Of a DNA stretch of 54,709 nucleotides, positions 1 through 8,630 are shown one piece after another. The first letter of the stretch is position 1, and every line of letters starts with the position of its first letter. The stretch spans positions 1-54,709 of the forward strand of contig CAJTLX010000018.1 of NCBI GenBank assembly GCA_910577165.1, read 5' to 3'. The position numbers were made by a program, and so were the translations under genes. The DNA is from an uncultured Lachnospiraceae bacterium (lineage in GTDB: Bacteria > Bacillota > Clostridia > Lachnospirales > Lachnospiraceae). The notes under the pieces were generated by a model. That model did not search any database and had not been told where the DNA came from. It saw only the letters and a list, made by a program, of their open reading frames with translations.

Positions 1-363
1 GAGCATCGCCGGAGTATTCGGCATAGTGCGCACAATTTTTACCGCACCCGTCTGCCTCCTTAATTCCTCCACCGTAACACCTGCCATCACCGAAACAATA
101 ATTTTTTCCTTCGACATGGCAAGCTTCACATCCGGATATACCTCTGCTGCATACTGAGGTTTGACGGCAATCACGATAATATCCGACTGCATCACCATCT
201 CAAGCAGGCGCGGCGCATACGGCACGCCAAGTTCCCTTGAAATTGCCTCCTCATGTTCCCGGTGTCTTGTCTGAAAGGTAATATTCTCCGCCCCAAACGC
301 TGCGGTAGCACCCTTTAACAGCGGATATCCCATATTTCCCGCCCCGATAAATGATATTTTCAC
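1..363 (-). CDS. proC: Pyrroline-5-carboxylate reductase, 3' end cut by window edge
   Basis: The N-terminal 121 codons are present. The product reduces 1-pyrroline-5-carboxylate to proline with NAD(P)H in the cytoplasm, the last step of proline synthesis. Visible are the Rossmann nucleotide-binding start KISFIGAGNMG, the segment IIVIAVKPQ, and VRTMPNTPAM at the cut edge, all typical of ProC. The start is GTG at 363: the only nearby ATG is out of frame and followed at once by a stop, and a strong GGAGG lies a few bases upstream. A sigma-A promoter sits about 80 bases upstream. proB and proA lie 50 kb away at the other end of the window, so the pathway is not one operon here. Confidence 0.95.
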   Translation of the reverse strand, partial: MKISFIGAGNMGYPLLKGATAAFGAENITFQTRHREHEEAISRELGVPYAPRLLEMVMQSDIIVIAVKPQYAAEVYPDVKLAMSKEKIIVSVMAGVTVEELRRQTGAVKIVRTMPNTPAML

Positions 364-440
364 ATAGCCTCCTTATCCTCCGACACGATTCCGAATACAA
401 AATAAATCCTTCACTTTATCTTTTATCTTACCCTCCATTT

Positions 441-469
441 ATTGTAATACAGCTTTTGGTGAATTTCAA
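441..469 (-). promoter_or_regulatory. Sigma-A promoter of proC
   Basis: On the minus strand TTGAAA (464-469) and TACAAT (441-446) are separated by exactly 17 bases and lie upstream of the proC GTG start. Confidence 0.6.
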
Positions 470-513
470 GCAAAATCAGATAATATCAATGCGCTAATTT
501 AAAAAAATCGGAT

Positions 514-543
514 TTTACATTGTCATGTCATTCTGCTTATGAT
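514..543 (+). promoter_or_regulatory. Probable sigma-A promoter for the 157-residue gene
   Basis: TTTACA (514-519) and TATGAT (538-543) with an 18-base spacer lie about 60 bases upstream of the start at 605. The 364-604 interval otherwise holds only this promoter and the divergent proC promoter. Confidence 0.5.
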
Positions 544-604
544 AAAATACCTTGTAAGACAAATCAAGATTAAAACTGAGTTTTTATGTAAAGGGGGAAA
601 ACCC

Positions 605-1078
605 ATGTGTCAATTTAATTATACGATTGTAAAAAATAAAAAATCCGTTTCCTATTTAAAAAACCGCAACTATGGCTGTCTGCATCTCTTTCCAGGAGGC
701 TATAAAGCCTTTGGCGGAAATCGTCCGGGCTTCTGCGACTGTGGTTCCATGGTCGGATCGTATTCCCTCGCCTTAAAGGAGGAAGGCCGCTATCCTATAG
801 ATCTCTTTGCAAATGATTACTGGCGGGTGGCAAAAATAAAAAAAACGTGGATTTCAGAAGAAGTTCTAAAGATTTCCTGGAATTCTCATATGCAAGAATT
901 CCACTATTATCGAAGAATTTTTCAGCATCTTTTAGAATTTGAACCTTATCTTTGTTTTACCCATATCTTTGATGAACCTGGGGAACTTAGACTGGTAAAA
1001 ACACTGCGCCTTTGTGAACTGCAAATTGGCGATCTGGCATTGCTTAGGCAGGATGATGTACTGCGAATACGGAGATGA
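605..1078 (+). CDS. Hypothetical protein, 157 aa
   Basis: I do not recognise this protein. The frame is open further upstream, but the ATG at 605 is preceded by a purine-rich AAAGGGGGAAAA site, so 605 is the likely start. The product is soluble, without a signal peptide or membrane segment. It is rich in aromatic and basic residues and has a short glycine/cysteine patch, RPGFCDCGSMVGS, around residues 40-52, followed by a helical C-terminal half. It stands alone with its own promoter, and a hairpin follows the stop. No function can be assigned. Confidence 0.7.
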   Translation: MCQFNYTIVKNKKSVSYLKNRNYGCLHLFPGGYKAFGGNRPGFCDCGSMVGSYSLALKEEGRYPIDLFANDYWRVAKIKKTWISEEVLKISWNSHMQEFHYYRRIFQHLLEFEPYLCFTHIFDEPGELRLVKTLRLCELQIGDLALLRQDDVLRIRR

Positions 1079-1092
1079 AACTTAAATGAGAA

Positions 1093-1157
1093 GGGAGGCT
1101 GTCGCACAGAGAAAAATGCAAAGTATGTACCATTTCTTTTTTGTGCAGCAGCCCCCA
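1093..1157. terminator. Hairpin between convergent genes
   Basis: GGGAGGCTGTCGCACA (1093-1108) pairs imperfectly with TGTGCAGCAGCCCCC (1142-1156); the A/T-rich inner arms also pair. It lies between the 3' ends of two convergent genes and may serve both. It resembles the terminator at 40879-40922. Confidence 0.6.
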
Positions 1158-1173
1158 GTTTATAATTGTTAAA

Positions 1174-2877
1174 TCATGAATCGAATTCCTCTAATTCCTC
1201 TAATTCCTCCCAGTCCTCCTCCCCCCAGTACCAGTAACCTGTCGTAAAATTAAAAAATAAGCCTATTTCCTCATCACTTGAGTATATCTCTCCTCCAAAA
1301 ATCTGTTGAAGTACACTAAGAAAAATCGAATCTGTATCTGAAACATCAAAATCGCCACTAAACGTATTTCTCTCACACCATATTCCATCCATCAGAATGT
1401 TTTGACCGTAACAAGGAATACCAATCCTGCAACATATCTGCGGCACTAACCATAGATATTGACCGGCGGCTCCAGTCCCTGACCTAATTATACGCACTAC
1501 GTCAAGTCCTGCCCCAATTGCTCCAAAGTAATCTGGTTCATACCGGATATTTTTGGATACCCACTCCTGAATGATAGAAACTTTTTCCAGATCAGTATCA
1601 TACTCTTCCAGTTTTAAAGCTTGGATAACATCATCCAGTAGTTTCAGAGATTCCTTATCCACTCCGTCTGCTACTGCTGCAATTCTTGCCTCGTCAATAA
1701 TTTCTTCGTCATAATTCAATACATCGCACATCTTAGCATTGCCAATAATATCGTCTAATTCATCGGCATCTTTCCCCCCAAATTGATCAAAGAGATATTG
1801 TGGCACAGCATATCCATAATGCATTAAACGAACTACTTGACCATGAAGATACATTAGCGGAACATCATCCTCCACCAGCACTTCAGGATACTTCTTGATA
1901 ACATACTCCCATACAAAATCAGTGTAATACTCTCGTTTATAATTAAGTTTGTAGAGTTCTTTTGCCGTAATAAGCTTCGTTCTTTCCAGCTTTGCACTAT
2001 AAGGCAAAACTGTTACCACAATCTCCAAAGTACTTAGACATTTGCCGCTTTCATCTAAAGCTTTACAGGTAAGGACCACCTCCTTTAGCTTATTCCATAT
2101 ATTTATATGAATAAAAGAATTATCTTTTTCGTAATGTTTCTCACCCGATATGTAATATGGACTATCGAAAGTTTCCGTTATCTCAATAGCATCTGTTCCC
2201 GTAGGGGCAATGTAGGGAAGCTTCACTTCTGTACCCTCATACATTGTTAGGTTCCACTTATTTTTTCCCTTTACCTTGTCCAATTTAATGTTCTTCATCA
2301 TTTTGTTGTACTGATAAATTACCTTTTCTTTATCGCCCAGATCATACTCCCCAGTAAGTTCTAATTTGGACTTCCTCTCTGCATGAGGATTTGGTAAAAT
2401 CGTCAGCACGATCTTTAATGTGCTTTTACGTTTTTCTTGCTCGTTATACGACTCGAAAGTTATAACTTTATTTTTTATGGATTTGGTCTGTCCGTTGTCC
2501 AGCGCGTCAATACAGAAAAAGGGATCCTGACGGACATAATCCGGATTCATCTGAAGAAAAAAAGCATATGCATATTTTGTATCAAATGAACACTTAACCT
2601 GATAGATATCAAATTTCTTGTCCGTTTTTAAATATACTTTTGTTCCAGCATACATTGTTAGATTCCACTTATTCTTCCCTGCGACCTTTTCTAATTTGAT
2701 TCCCTCCATCGCTTCATCATACGAATATCCTGCGCTGAGGTATTCAGCAAGCTCATACTCTCCGGTAAGCCGAAGACTGTACTTTTTTTCTGCTGCATCC
2801 ACATGAGAAACAGGGAAAATATTGATCACAAAAATGATTGTAAACATAAAACTGAGTGTCTTAATAAAATGCTTCAT
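1174..2877 (-). CDS. Secreted protein with duplicated N-terminal modules and inactive transglutaminase-like domain
   Basis: The 567-residue protein begins with a signal peptide (basic MKHFIK, hydrophobic core to about residue 22, cleavage near VDAAEKK). Two homologous modules follow, near residues 35-165 and 170-300. Each carries LTGEY, an IKL(E/D)KV segment and the near-identical block GKNKWNLTMY. The C-terminal 200 residues resemble a bacterial transglutaminase-like (papain-fold) domain: EWVSKNIRYEPDYFGAI, then GTGAAGQYLW, then CCRIGIPCYG. The family's catalytic Cys in GxGxCxGY is Ala here, and no His appears where HAWN is expected, so it is probably a non-enzymatic, possibly binding, domain. 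The tail is acidic (EELEELEEF). The function is unknown. Confidence 0.75.
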   Translation of the reverse strand: MKHFIKTLSFMFTIIFVINIFPVSHVDAAEKKYSLRLTGEYELAEYLSAGYSYDEAMEGIKLEKVAGKNKWNLTMYAGTKVYLKTDKKFDIYQVKCSFDTKYAYAFFLQMNPDYVRQDPFFCIDALDNGQTKSIKNKVITFESYNEQEKRKSTLKIVLTILPNPHAERKSKLELTGEYDLGDKEKVIYQYNKMMKNIKLDKVKGKNKWNLTMYEGTEVKLPYIAPTGTDAIEITETFDSPYYISGEKHYEKDNSFIHINIWNKLKEVVLTCKALDESGKCLSTLEIVVTVLPYSAKLERTKLITAKELYKLNYKREYYTDFVWEYVIKKYPEVLVEDDVPLMYLHGQVVRLMHYGYAVPQYLFDQFGGKDADELDDIIGNAKMCDVLNYDEEIIDEARIAAVADGVDKESLKLLDDVIQALKLEEYDTDLEKVSIIQEWVSKNIRYEPDYFGAIGAGLDVVRIIRSGTGAAGQYLWLVPQICCRIGIPCYGQNILMDGIWCERNTFSGDFDVSDTDSIFLSVLQQIFGGEIYSSDEEIGLFFNFTTGYWYWGEEDWEELEELEEFDS

Positions 2878-2905
2878 AAAAATACCTGTCCCTTCTCTTT
2901 ATATG

Positions 2906-2964
2906 CTGCTTACTCTAGTAAGCAGTTGGATTCCTTATTTCCATAATGAAAGTATATCACAAGT
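2906..2964 (-). promoter_or_regulatory. Promoter and 8-bp palindrome ahead of secreted protein gene
   Basis: On the minus strand TAGACA, a 17-base spacer and TATACT form a sigma-A-like promoter. Downstream, in the untranslated leader, a perfect 8-bp inverted repeat CTGCTTAC-TCTA-GTAAGCAG lies at 2906-2925, placed like an operator or leader hairpin about 30 bases before the start codon. Confidence 0.45.
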
Positions 2965-2996
2965 CTTGATATTTGTCTATCATAATCCATTATTGA

Positions 2997-3719
2997 TCAC
3001 AATCTGGGGGTACTCAGTTCTGCAACATTGATATAATGATTCATCGTCTTAAATTTTTGGTAGAATAAACGACTAATATTTATTTCGATCTCCGGCTCGT
3101 GATTATTTAGCCATCTGACCGCGTCTTCCAGCACCCTCGCTGCTTTTAAATCAAATCCATTAGAACTATAGTACGCCAATGTAATATGCGGCGTAAGGGG
3201 ATAATTAAGCTTCTTGACCGAATCAAAAACAGAATATAATTTTATCAATTTGTGATATTCCTGCGCATCCACAGGATACAATCCCAAAACCAAACTTGTA
3301 TTTACCATATTGAAGATATAGTGACTTCTCATCTTTATTTTTGTTATATTGTATTTTTGTATCTCTGCTATTTTTTTCATTACTTTAAACTCGTTTTCAA
3401 ACAATTCCTCTGCTATATCTCCTAGAATTGTGGAGCTGCTAAGATCATGAAGTGTCATATGAAAAGTACCTGAAGCCAGTCTTTCACAAAAGCATTCAGG
3501 GGCAGAACAATAGAGAAAATTTACATATTTTTCCAATTTATCTTTTACCTGATCTTCCAATGAAAAAACTACCGTATCCCCATAAAAATCTCGAAATCGA
3601 TTATTTTGATCCACTTTTTGTAAGATGGATGGGTTTCCCTTAAAATATTCACTTCCAAAGATTAGTTCTTTCTTTTCAAAAGAATTAATCCGATCTAAAA
3701 ATTCTCGATAGGTTTCCAT
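2997..3719 (-). CDS. 2H phosphoesterase / 2'-5' RNA ligase-like protein
   Basis: The 240-residue cytoplasmic protein has two His-x-Thr motifs in the right order and spacing for the 2H phosphoesterase superfamily: FHMTL (His 87) and PHITL (His 178). Family members such as LigT and CPDase hydrolyse or form 2'-5' or cyclic phosphodiester bonds in RNA and nucleotides, using these histidines in a two-lobed fold; the substrate here is unknown. A TTG five codons earlier is in frame, but the ATG at 3719 has GGGGGA at good spacing and is preferred. Its first 25 bases overlap the tail of a decayed Uma2 reading frame, so the ribosome site of this gene lies inside foreign debris. Confidence 0.75.
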   Translation of the reverse strand: METYREFLDRINSFEKKELIFGSEYFKGNPSILQKVDQNNRFRDFYGDTVVFSLEDQVKDKLEKYVNFLYCSAPECFCERLASGTFHMTLHDLSSSTILGDIAEELFENEFKVMKKIAEIQKYNITKIKMRSHYIFNMVNTSLVLGLYPVDAQEYHKLIKLYSVFDSVKKLNYPLTPHITLAYYSSNGFDLKAARVLEDAVRWLNNHEPEIEINISRLFYQKFKTMNHYINVAELSTPRL

Positions 3720-3856
3720 AAAAATTTCCCCCAATTACTTGTACTAGGCAGTGCCATATAATAAATTCGCCCGTCAATCAGTTCTGCCCGCTCCCCCTCC
3801 AGCAAATCATAAATATTTTCCACGGTATAAATTTCTTCCTTCTCCAAAGCACTCAT
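3695..3856 (-). pseudogene. Truncated N-terminus of a Uma2-family (DUF820) endonuclease gene
   Basis: A GGAGG site and ATG at 3856 begin a 53-codon reading frame whose first 39 residues match the start of Uma2-family proteins: YTVENIYDLLEGE, then AELIDGRIYYMALPST. The resemblance ends there and the frame continues into unrelated residues that overlap the 2H phosphoesterase start, stopping at 3695. Uma2 proteins are about 180-200 residues with a PD-(D/E)xK fold, so all catalytic residues are lost. I read it as a deletion junction. Confidence 0.7.
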
Positions 3857-3874
3857 TTAAAAAACCTCCTGATT

Positions 3875-4898
3875 TTATTCGTAATTAAAATTTTTTCCCA
3901 TCTCAGCTTCACTTTTTATCTTTAATTCCAAATTTAATTTTCTCCAAAATGGAAAAAATACCAAAATTGCAACCACCATAGCTAAAAAATCTGCAACGGG
4001 AGTTGCCCATGCAATGCCATTTATGCCAAAATGCGCATTCATCAAAAACATTGCCGGGATATCCAGACCACCCTTTCTTAAAAGAGAAAGAATAAGCGGC
4101 TGCATCTTTCCCCCCACAGACTGGAAAAGAGTTATAACAATCATTGTTACAGAAATACATGGTCAGGTGATACAGATAATGTGTTGAAATCGTCTGCCAT
4201 ATTCCACAGTCAGCGCATTATCAATAAATGCTCCCACGATCGGTTCTGCACAGATAAGGAGAAAGCCCATACCAATTACGGCGATCGCCAGACTGTAGAG
4301 AAAGGTTATTTTGACCGCCACCATCATTCTTTTTAAATTTTTGGCAGAGTAATTATACCCGATCAGCGGTAACACACCCTGCAACATCCTCGTGGCAATG
4401 GCAAACGCGAGTATATCCACCTTCTTTGCAATCCCAATGCCCGTGACGGCTTCATTGCAGTAGGATGCCATCAGGCGATTCATACAAATATTGGAAAATA
4501 CCCCCTAATATTCATAATACAGCTTGGAAATCCAACCAATAATACTTCGACTGGAATATGCATCCCAACAGTATAATAGCACGGATTTAAAGTGAGTACA
4601 GTAGTCTTTTTTCTTTTAATGATCAGCACAACAAAATAGATTGTGGCGACAAGATTGGACAACATTGTGGCGATGGCGGCACCGGAGATTTCCAAGCCAA
4701 AGAGAGAGATAAAAATAGGGTCAAGAACCATGTTGAGGATTCCCCCATCGCCATACCAAAACTTGCCTGCTTCGAGTACTCTTCCGAGCACACCAAATGC
4801 GCAAATGCTGCATTTAATACCATTGGCACAACACCGACGGCAACCGCCCAAAATAAATACCGACTGCAAAAATCATAGGTTTCCCCGTCCACACTCCC
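3875..4898 (-). pseudogene. Decayed MATE-family multidrug exporter
   Basis: Pieces of one MATE (Na+/H+ drug antiporter) membrane protein can be read in order in shifting frames. Near 4860-4750: FLWAVAVGVVPMVLNAAFA. After a frameshift: ILNMVLDPIFISLFGLEISG and the loop with IKRKKTT. After another near 4485: ATRMLQGVLPLIGYNYSAKN. After an in-frame TGA at 4163: FQSVGGKMQPLILSLLRKGG and a final helix. At least two frameshifts and one nonsense codon are present, and the first two or more helices are missing. MATE proteins are about 450 residues with 12 helices; about 330 residues can be traced here. No functional product is expected. Confidence 0.85.
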
Positions 4899-5061
4899 CA
4901 ATCACATCTTCCGTGCGTGGTACCGCGCCGATCGGCGGGTTTCCATTTTCGTCCACACCGTACACATAGTAAGTCATCCCATTCTTTTTATGCCCGCGCT
5001 CATCAAAGGTAAGTGTCGGAGTAATTTTCACTTTGTAACGCGTCACAAAACTGCGGTGCAA
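4873..5061 (-). pseudogene. Unrecognised gene fragment
   Basis: An open frame of about 60 codons without a convincing start or ribosome site reads KVKITPTLTFDERGHKK, then MTYYVYGVDENGNPPIGA and PRTEDVIGEC. The composition looks genuinely coding, but I do not recognise the family. It abuts the decayed MATE gene and is probably debris from another gene at a recombination junction. Confidence 0.4.
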
Positions 5062-5093
5062 AATTGAAAAAAGACTCTTTTTTTAACTAATGA

Positions 5094-5123
5094 AAGGAAC
5101 ACCCCTTAATGGAAGTGTTCCTT
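5094..5123. terminator. Hairpin downstream of rny
   Basis: Perfect 9-bp stem AAGGAACAC / GTGTTCCTT with a 12-base loop just past the rny stop codon. No strong U-run follows on the rny strand, so it may act as an mRNA 3' stabiliser rather than a full terminator. Confidence 0.6.
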
Positions 5124-5135
5124 CACTTTTACTTC

Positions 5136-6692
5136 TTATTTTGCGTAATCGGTTACTCTGGATTCACGGATTACATTGACCTTAATCTGACCTGGATATT
5201 GTAATTCATCCTCGATCTTTTTCGACAATTCTCTTGCCATGAGTACCATATCATCATCACTTATCTGCTCCGGTACTACCATCACGCGGATCTCGCGCCC
5301 CGCGGAGATCGCAAAAGATTTATCGACACCTTTAAAGCCATTCGCAATATCTTCTAACTGGTTCAATCTGTTGGTGTATGTTTCTAATGTCTCTCGTCTT
5401 GCCCCCGGTCTTGCCGCCGAGATCGTATCGGCCGCCTGGACGATACATGCAATCAGGGACTGAGGCTCCACATCCCCATGGTGCGCCTCCACAGCATTGA
5501 TAATAAGCTGAGATTCCTTGTACTTGCGACACAGATCAACCCCGATCTGCACATGAGTACCCTCCATCTCCTGGTCGATCGATTTCCCGATATCGTGCAG
5601 CAAACCTGCACGCTTCGCGTTCCTTACATCAACGCCAATCTCCCCGGCAAGCAGCCCGGAGAGCATCGCCACTTCAATTGAATGCCTGAGCGCATTCTGC
5701 CCGTAGCTTGTCCTAAATTTCATTTTTCCGAGAAGTCTTACAAGCTCCGGATGGATGCCATGGACACCGACTTCTAATACTGCCGCCTCGCCCTCCTGCC
5801 GAATCATAAGCTCAACTTCCCGCTGCGCTTTCTCAACCATCTCCTCAATGCGTGCCGGATGAATGCGACCGTCCACAATCAGCCTCTCAAGGGCAATCCT
5901 TGCAACCTCTCTGCGGATCGGGTCAAAGCTGGAGAGAAGCACGGCTTCCGGCGTATCATCAATCACAAGATCCACGCCGGTTAACGTTTCGATCGTGCGG
6001 ATATTCCTGCCCTCACGCCCGATAATCCTCCCCTTCATCTCATCGTTCGGCAACTGTACGACGGAGATCGTTGATTCTGCCACATGGTCAGCAGCACATT
6101 TCTGGATTGCAGTTACCACGATATCCTTGGCCTTTTTGTCGGCCTCCTCTTTCGCCCTGCTCTCCATCTCCTTAATCATCACTGCCGTCTCATGTTTCAC
6201 TTCGTCTTCAACCGTCTTAATAAGATATTCCTTAGCTTGTTCGGAGGTCAATCCGGAAATCTTTTCCAGTTCCGCCAATTGCATTGCATGAGACTGCTCC
6301 ACTTCAATGCGGATCTTCTCAAGTTCCTGCTCGCGCGCAACCAGTTTTGACTCCTTCTTTTCCAGTGACTCCAACTTACGGTCTGCGGCATCTTCTTTTG
6401 CCTGGACACGTTTTTCGTAACGCTGTACTTCTGCCCTGCGGTCTTTTGCTTCCTTCTCTAACTCATTCTTCGTCTTAATTGACTCTTCCTTCGCTTCGAG
6501 AAGTGCCTCCTTCTTTTTCGTCTCAGCAGTTTTTAATGCCTCCTCAACAATCTCCTTTGCCTTTTCGTCGGCGTTGCCAATCTTTGCCTCCACCAGTTTG
6601 GTGTGATAGGAGAGCGTGAGTTTGTAGACGACGATCCCAACCACAGCGGCAGTAATGATGATCGCAATCGCAATCTTCACTACATCGTTCAC
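5136..6692 (-). CDS. rny: Ribonuclease Y
   Basis: The 518-residue membrane-anchored endoribonuclease starts bulk mRNA decay in many Firmicutes. It has an N-terminal membrane helix (residues about 5-26), a long charged coiled coil (about 30-195, rich in AKEIVEEALK-type heptads), a KH RNA-binding domain with GRIIGREGRN (about 208-275), and an HD phosphohydrolase domain with LRHSIEV and LLHDIGK (about 335-430). The length and order match RNase Y of the family. The start has a GGAGG site upstream. It is followed by debris and preceded by miaB, about 140 bases upstream. Confidence 0.97.
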   Translation of the reverse strand: MNDVVKIAIAIIITAAVVGIVVYKLTLSYHTKLVEAKIGNADEKAKEIVEEALKTAETKKKEALLEAKEESIKTKNELEKEAKDRRAEVQRYEKRVQAKEDAADRKLESLEKKESKLVAREQELEKIRIEVEQSHAMQLAELEKISGLTSEQAKEYLIKTVEDEVKHETAVMIKEMESRAKEEADKKAKDIVVTAIQKCAADHVAESTISVVQLPNDEMKGRIIGREGRNIRTIETLTGVDLVIDDTPEAVLLSSFDPIRREVARIALERLIVDGRIHPARIEEMVEKAQREVELMIRQEGEAAVLEVGVHGIHPELVRLLGKMKFRTSYGQNALRHSIEVAMLSGLLAGEIGVDVRNAKRAGLLHDIGKSIDQEMEGTHVQIGVDLCRKYKESQLIINAVEAHHGDVEPQSLIACIVQAADTISAARPGARRETLETYTNRLNQLEDIANGFKGVDKSFAISAGREIRVMVVPEQISDDDMVLMARELSKKIEDELQYPGQIKVNVIRESRVTDYAK

Positions 6693-6832
6693 AGGAAGTC
6701 CTCCTTATTCCGTTGCTCTGCTATATGCCACCCGTATCTTCAAAAACTTCGGACATACAACATATAAATTCTATACTATTTTCCCGTGAATGTCAATAGA
6801 AACGTGAAATATTTATGCAATTTGTCAAATTG

Positions 6833-8290
6833 TCATACATTTTTGCCCACCAACTCACCGAGATAATAAAATCCCATACACTCTAAAAGTTTCACTTTCA
6901 CATACTGGCCAAGCAATTTTTTATCCCCTGGAAAATGGACGAGAAGATTATTTTCAAGTCGTCCAGAAACGAAATTTTCCCTTTTTGTATTGATTTCCTC
7001 CACCAATACCTCCATTATTTTCCCAGTACTCTCTGCCGCAAGTTCCTGTGAGATATCCCGGATTCTTCCAATCAGCCGGTTGTACCGCTCTCCCGCAACT
7101 TGCTCTTCTACCCGCCCCTCCATTACGGCAGCCGGTGTGCCCTCGCGCGGGCTATACAAAAAAGTGTAGGCACTATGATAGCGCGCGCGGGAAACGAGAT
7201 CCATGGTTTCCATAAAATCTTCCTCCGTCTCGCCGGGAAACCCCACAATAATATCCGTGGTCAATGCCACATCCGGAATGGCGGCGCGGACACGCGCAAC
7301 TAAGGCCAGATAATCCTCCTTGGTATAGTGGCGGTTCATCAGTTTTAGAATGCGGGAACTGCCAGACTGCACCGGAAGATGAAGATGATGGCAGATTTTT
7401 TTTGAATTTGCCATCACGCGAATCAGATCGTCGGACAGATCCTTTGGGTGCGGTGTCATAAAACGAATGCGCCGTATCCCCTCCACCTGTTCCGCCATCT
7501 GCAAAAGTTCAGCAAAATTTACAGGATTTTCCAAAGTCTTTCCATAAGAATTTACATTCTGTCCGAGAAGCATCACTTCCGTCACACCATTATCCGCCAA
7601 GTCCTCCACCTCACGGATAATATCATCGGGTTTGCGACTGCGCTCTCTTCCGCGCACATATGGCACAATACAGTAGCTGCAAAAATTATTGCAGCCGTAC
7701 ATAATATTGACCCCCGCTTTGAAATCAAATTTGCGCTCGCTCGGAAGTTCCTCCACAATTTTTCCACTTTCTTTTTCTATTTCTACTACCATGCCGCCCG
7801 ACTGAATCTGCTCATATAAAAGTTCTGCAAGCTTATAAATATTATGTGTCCCAAAGATCAGGTTGACAAAGGGATAACTTTGCTTGATTTTGTCGACCAC
7901 ATGAGCCTCCTGCATCATGCAGCCGCAGAGCGCGATTTTCATCTGCGGATTTTCCCTGTACTTTATCCTGCCAAGATAGCCGATTCGCCCGTAGACACGC
8001 GTATTCGCATTTTCCCGCACAGTGCAGGTATTGTAGAGTACAAGATCCGCCTTTTCGGTATCTGCTGCCACATAGCCAATTTTTTGTAAGATCCCGGAAA
8101 GTTTCTCGGAATCCTTAGCATTCATCTGGCAGCCGAAAGTCACTGTAGCACAGGTAAGTGCTCGCCCTAAACGCTTAGATTCCGCTCGAATCCATTCTCT
8201 GCACTTTGCCATAAAATAATATTGACGGGCTGGCTCCTCTGTGGGAGGTCCCATATTTATCTCTATTTTATCTAAATCAATTTCCCGCAT
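6833..8290 (-). CDS. miaB: tRNA-2-methylthio-N6-dimethylallyladenosine synthase
   Basis: This radical-SAM methylthiotransferase adds a 2-methylthio group to isopentenyl-adenosine 37 of tRNAs reading UNN codons. The 485 residues show the N-terminal UPF0004 domain with the auxiliary cluster cysteines C54 (FGCQMN), C89 (NTCTVR) and C124 (CGCM). The radical-SAM motif CNNFCSYC has C200, C204 and C207, and a C-terminal TRAM RNA-binding domain lies at about 420-485. An extra 45-residue N-terminal extension, as in many clostridial MiaB, contains MGPPTEEPARQYYF. A strong AAGGAGG site lies 13 bases before the ATG, a somewhat long spacing. Confidence 0.96.
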   Translation of the reverse strand: MREIDLDKIEINMGPPTEEPARQYYFMAKCREWIRAESKRLGRALTCATVTFGCQMNAKDSEKLSGILQKIGYVAADTEKADLVLYNTCTVRENANTRVYGRIGYLGRIKYRENPQMKIALCGCMMQEAHVVDKIKQSYPFVNLIFGTHNIYKLAELLYEQIQSGGMVVEIEKESGKIVEELPSERKFDFKAGVNIMYGCNNFCSYCIVPYVRGRERSRKPDDIIREVEDLADNGVTEVMLLGQNVNSYGKTLENPVNFAELLQMAEQVEGIRRIRFMTPHPKDLSDDLIRVMANSKKICHHLHLPVQSGSSRILKLMNRHYTKEDYLALVARVRAAIPDVALTTDIIVGFPGETEEDFMETMDLVSRARYHSAYTFLYSPREGTPAAVMEGRVEEQVAGERYNRLIGRIRDISQELAAESTGKIMEVLVEEINTKRENFVSGRLENNLLVHFPGDKKLLGQYVKVKLLECMGFYYLGELVGKNV

Positions 8291-8630
8291 TTTTCTTGAT
8301 TTTCCTCCTTTTTATTCCTATCAAAAACTGGTATTACAAATCAGTTTTCATTGTTTTAGATCATATTATACAACACCCCGAACCAATTTACAACCTGTTT
8401 TACAGTACTTGCAAACATACGTTCGATACTCCTGCTCTTTTTTAGATTTTTAAGAACAAAAAAATGCTCTATAGATAAGTCATTTTTATTTTCGGACTTT
8501 TTCGAAACAATACCAAGTTGTTCTCGACTTTTCTTATTTCGTATGGTAAAATATGAAATAGGAATGAAAATTAAAATAGCGCGCATTTTCTGCTTTTTAT
8601 TTCAGAAAATGTGCAGAAAAGAGGTAATCT
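8291..8630. promoter_or_regulatory. Divergent miaB / pullulanase intergenic region
   Basis: 340 A/T-rich bases with no convincing gene. For the plus-strand gene a candidate sigma-A promoter is TCGACT (8524-8529), 17 bases, TAAAAT (8547-8552). The rest must hold the miaB promoter, which I could not place with confidence. No operator palindrome stands out. Confidence 0.4.

Noticed and set aside
4643..4969. Long plus-strand open frame across the MATE remnant
   Set aside because: It is the shadow of the decayed exporter on the other strand; residue pattern is Pro/Ser-rich and has no ribosome site.
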